Source: Planctomycetaceae bacterium (GTDB lineage: Bacteria > Planctomycetota > Planctomycetia > Planctomycetales > Planctomycetaceae). From it: DNA of 64,000 nucleotides. The translations under genes and the position numbers were made by a program. Positions 63,335 to 64,000 of this stretch are shown here, one piece after another. The notes beneath the pieces are model-generated. The model searched no databases, was not told the DNA's origin, and was given only the letters and a program-made list of their open reading frames with translations. The stretch lies in contig JAHBXV010000015.1 in assembly GCA_019636285.1 (NCBI GenBank), positions 62,001 through 126,000 on the forward strand, in the 5' to 3' direction. Position 1 is the stretch's first letter; each line of letters starts with the position of its first letter.

Positions 63335-63496
63335 GATTAGTTGTTCCCCCGCAAAGTCGACTTGTCGCTCGCGCCAACCTGGATTCTATGAAGCCGCTGG
63401 CCGGGACACCAAAGTGACTCAGGCAAGACGAGATTCAGCGCAATATCGAACAGCCTCGCCATCGACGACATCTGACCTCGTACTACCCGTAGCAAG

Positions 63497-63892
63497 TCAA
63501 GAACTCACAAAAAACTGCCAGTAGATGCGGATCACGACAATTGCCATTGGGGCTGCCGTGATGACGAGCATTGTCAGCGAAAACAGTCCGTATGCGGTCA
63601 TCCGCCTGCACTCGCGAACGCTGTTCCCCAAGAGGATTACGGAGATAACCCAACACGTTGCGAAAACCGGCAGGAATCCAATGACCGTTGGATGATACGA
63701 AAACTGCCGCGCTCCCACCGAGTCGCCGCTCGACTCAAATGCTAACTGAAGACTTCGCCGAGCTATCGCCCCCAGAAAGATCGCGAGAGAGATATAGAAG
63801 GCCACCTTCTGATTTCGGACGGCGTTTCGAGGATGACTCACCGAACGCACGTCCTTTTGGTCACCGCCCCCTAAATCCGTTCGCTGAACCAA
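63497..63892 (-). CDS. Small membrane protein of unknown function
   Basis: Up to 131 residues with three hydrophobic segments (VAFYISLAIFLGAIARRSL, VIGFLPVFATCWVISVILLG, YGLFSLTMLVITAAPMAIVVI). The annotated end at 63892 is a TTG; a GTG at 63850 would give MRSVSHPRNAV and may be the real start. No family is recognised. The region to 64000 has no further gene. Confidence 0.5.
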   Translation of the reverse strand: MVQRTDLGGGDQKDVRSVSHPRNAVRNQKVAFYISLAIFLGAIARRSLQLAFESSGDSVGARQFSYHPTVIGFLPVFATCWVISVILLGNSVRECRRMTAYGLFSLTMLVITAAPMAIVVIRIYWQFFVSS

Positions 63893-64000
63893 GCGATCAA
63901 CTTCCGTTGAGATTGACGGCTCCCAAATGCCTCTTCATCCGCCATTCTGACGGAAAAATCTCGTTTCGACAGACGCTTTCGCAGATTTTCAACGGATTTT

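Overview
The window looks like a chromosomal segment of a planctomycete (Planctomycetia, Planctomycetaceae-like). The grounds are the Tat-exported DUF1501 proteins, one of them paired with a DUF1549/DUF1553 cytochrome-like protein. Others are a PilM-type actin-like protein followed by huge Gly/Met/Pro-rich envelope proteins, a zinc-ribbon/WD40 membrane protein, a DUF6263 protein, a DUF6717 protein and several short dispersed inverted-repeat families. The DNA is GC-rich, so long antisense reading frames are common. I see no rRNA, tRNA, CRISPR array, transposase or prophage module.

Layout. 1-9.7 kb: the end of an aquaporin gene overlapping an arsenate-reductase-like phosphatase, a degenerate FmdB-like protein, ileS, a Uma2 endonuclease, an APC permease, a phosphatase, a PIN toxin with a small partner, trmL, and cmk on the other strand. 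9.8-12.6 kb: a 951-residue GH38-related protein that seems to lack the catalytic residues. 13-20 kb: a three-gene PilM-based envelope operon ending in a strong hairpin. 20-28.2 kb: a complete leftward phosphate operon, phoR-pstS-pstC-pstA-pstB-phoU-phoB, with a candidate Pho box before pstS and copies of a structured repeat in two intercistronic gaps. 28.4-38.6 kb: a redox-inactive thioredoxin-like protein, a threonine dehydratase, an inactive/active M16 peptidase pair, a DUF1501 protein, a small lipoprotein, a nucleosidase, serC and a membrane protein. 38.6-44.6 kb: a sodium/solute symporter, a DUF6717 protein, a leftward cluster of small CsbD/YqjD/YqjE-like membrane stress proteins, and a PA0069-type radical SAM protein flanked by direct repeats. 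44.8-51.2 kb: zinc ribbon-TM-WD40 protein, DUF6263 protein, and a helix-turn-helix protein with nine acidic nonapeptide repeats and a C-terminal membrane anchor. 51.3-64 kb: KDG-kinase-like PfkB protein with an SDR dehydrogenase, PGPGW membrane protein, RidA, OprP-like porin, DUF1501/DUF1549 pair, DUF455 ferritin-like protein, pgsA, rimO, a DUF433/DUF5615 toxin-antitoxin pair whose toxin start is frameshifted, a second Uma2 protein and a small membrane protein.

How the genes work together. The Pst transporter, PhoU and the PhoR/PhoB pair form one phosphate-sensing and uptake unit. The three envelope genes probably build one trans-envelope complex related to the PilM/N/O inner-membrane platform, though no secretin or ATPase is nearby. 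The CsbD/YqjD/YqjE cluster resembles the stress-linked yqjCDE block of enterobacteria. The most unusual non-coding feature is a family of four structured repeats of about 76 bp whose outer stem shows compensatory base changes; two copies sit inside the phosphate operon.
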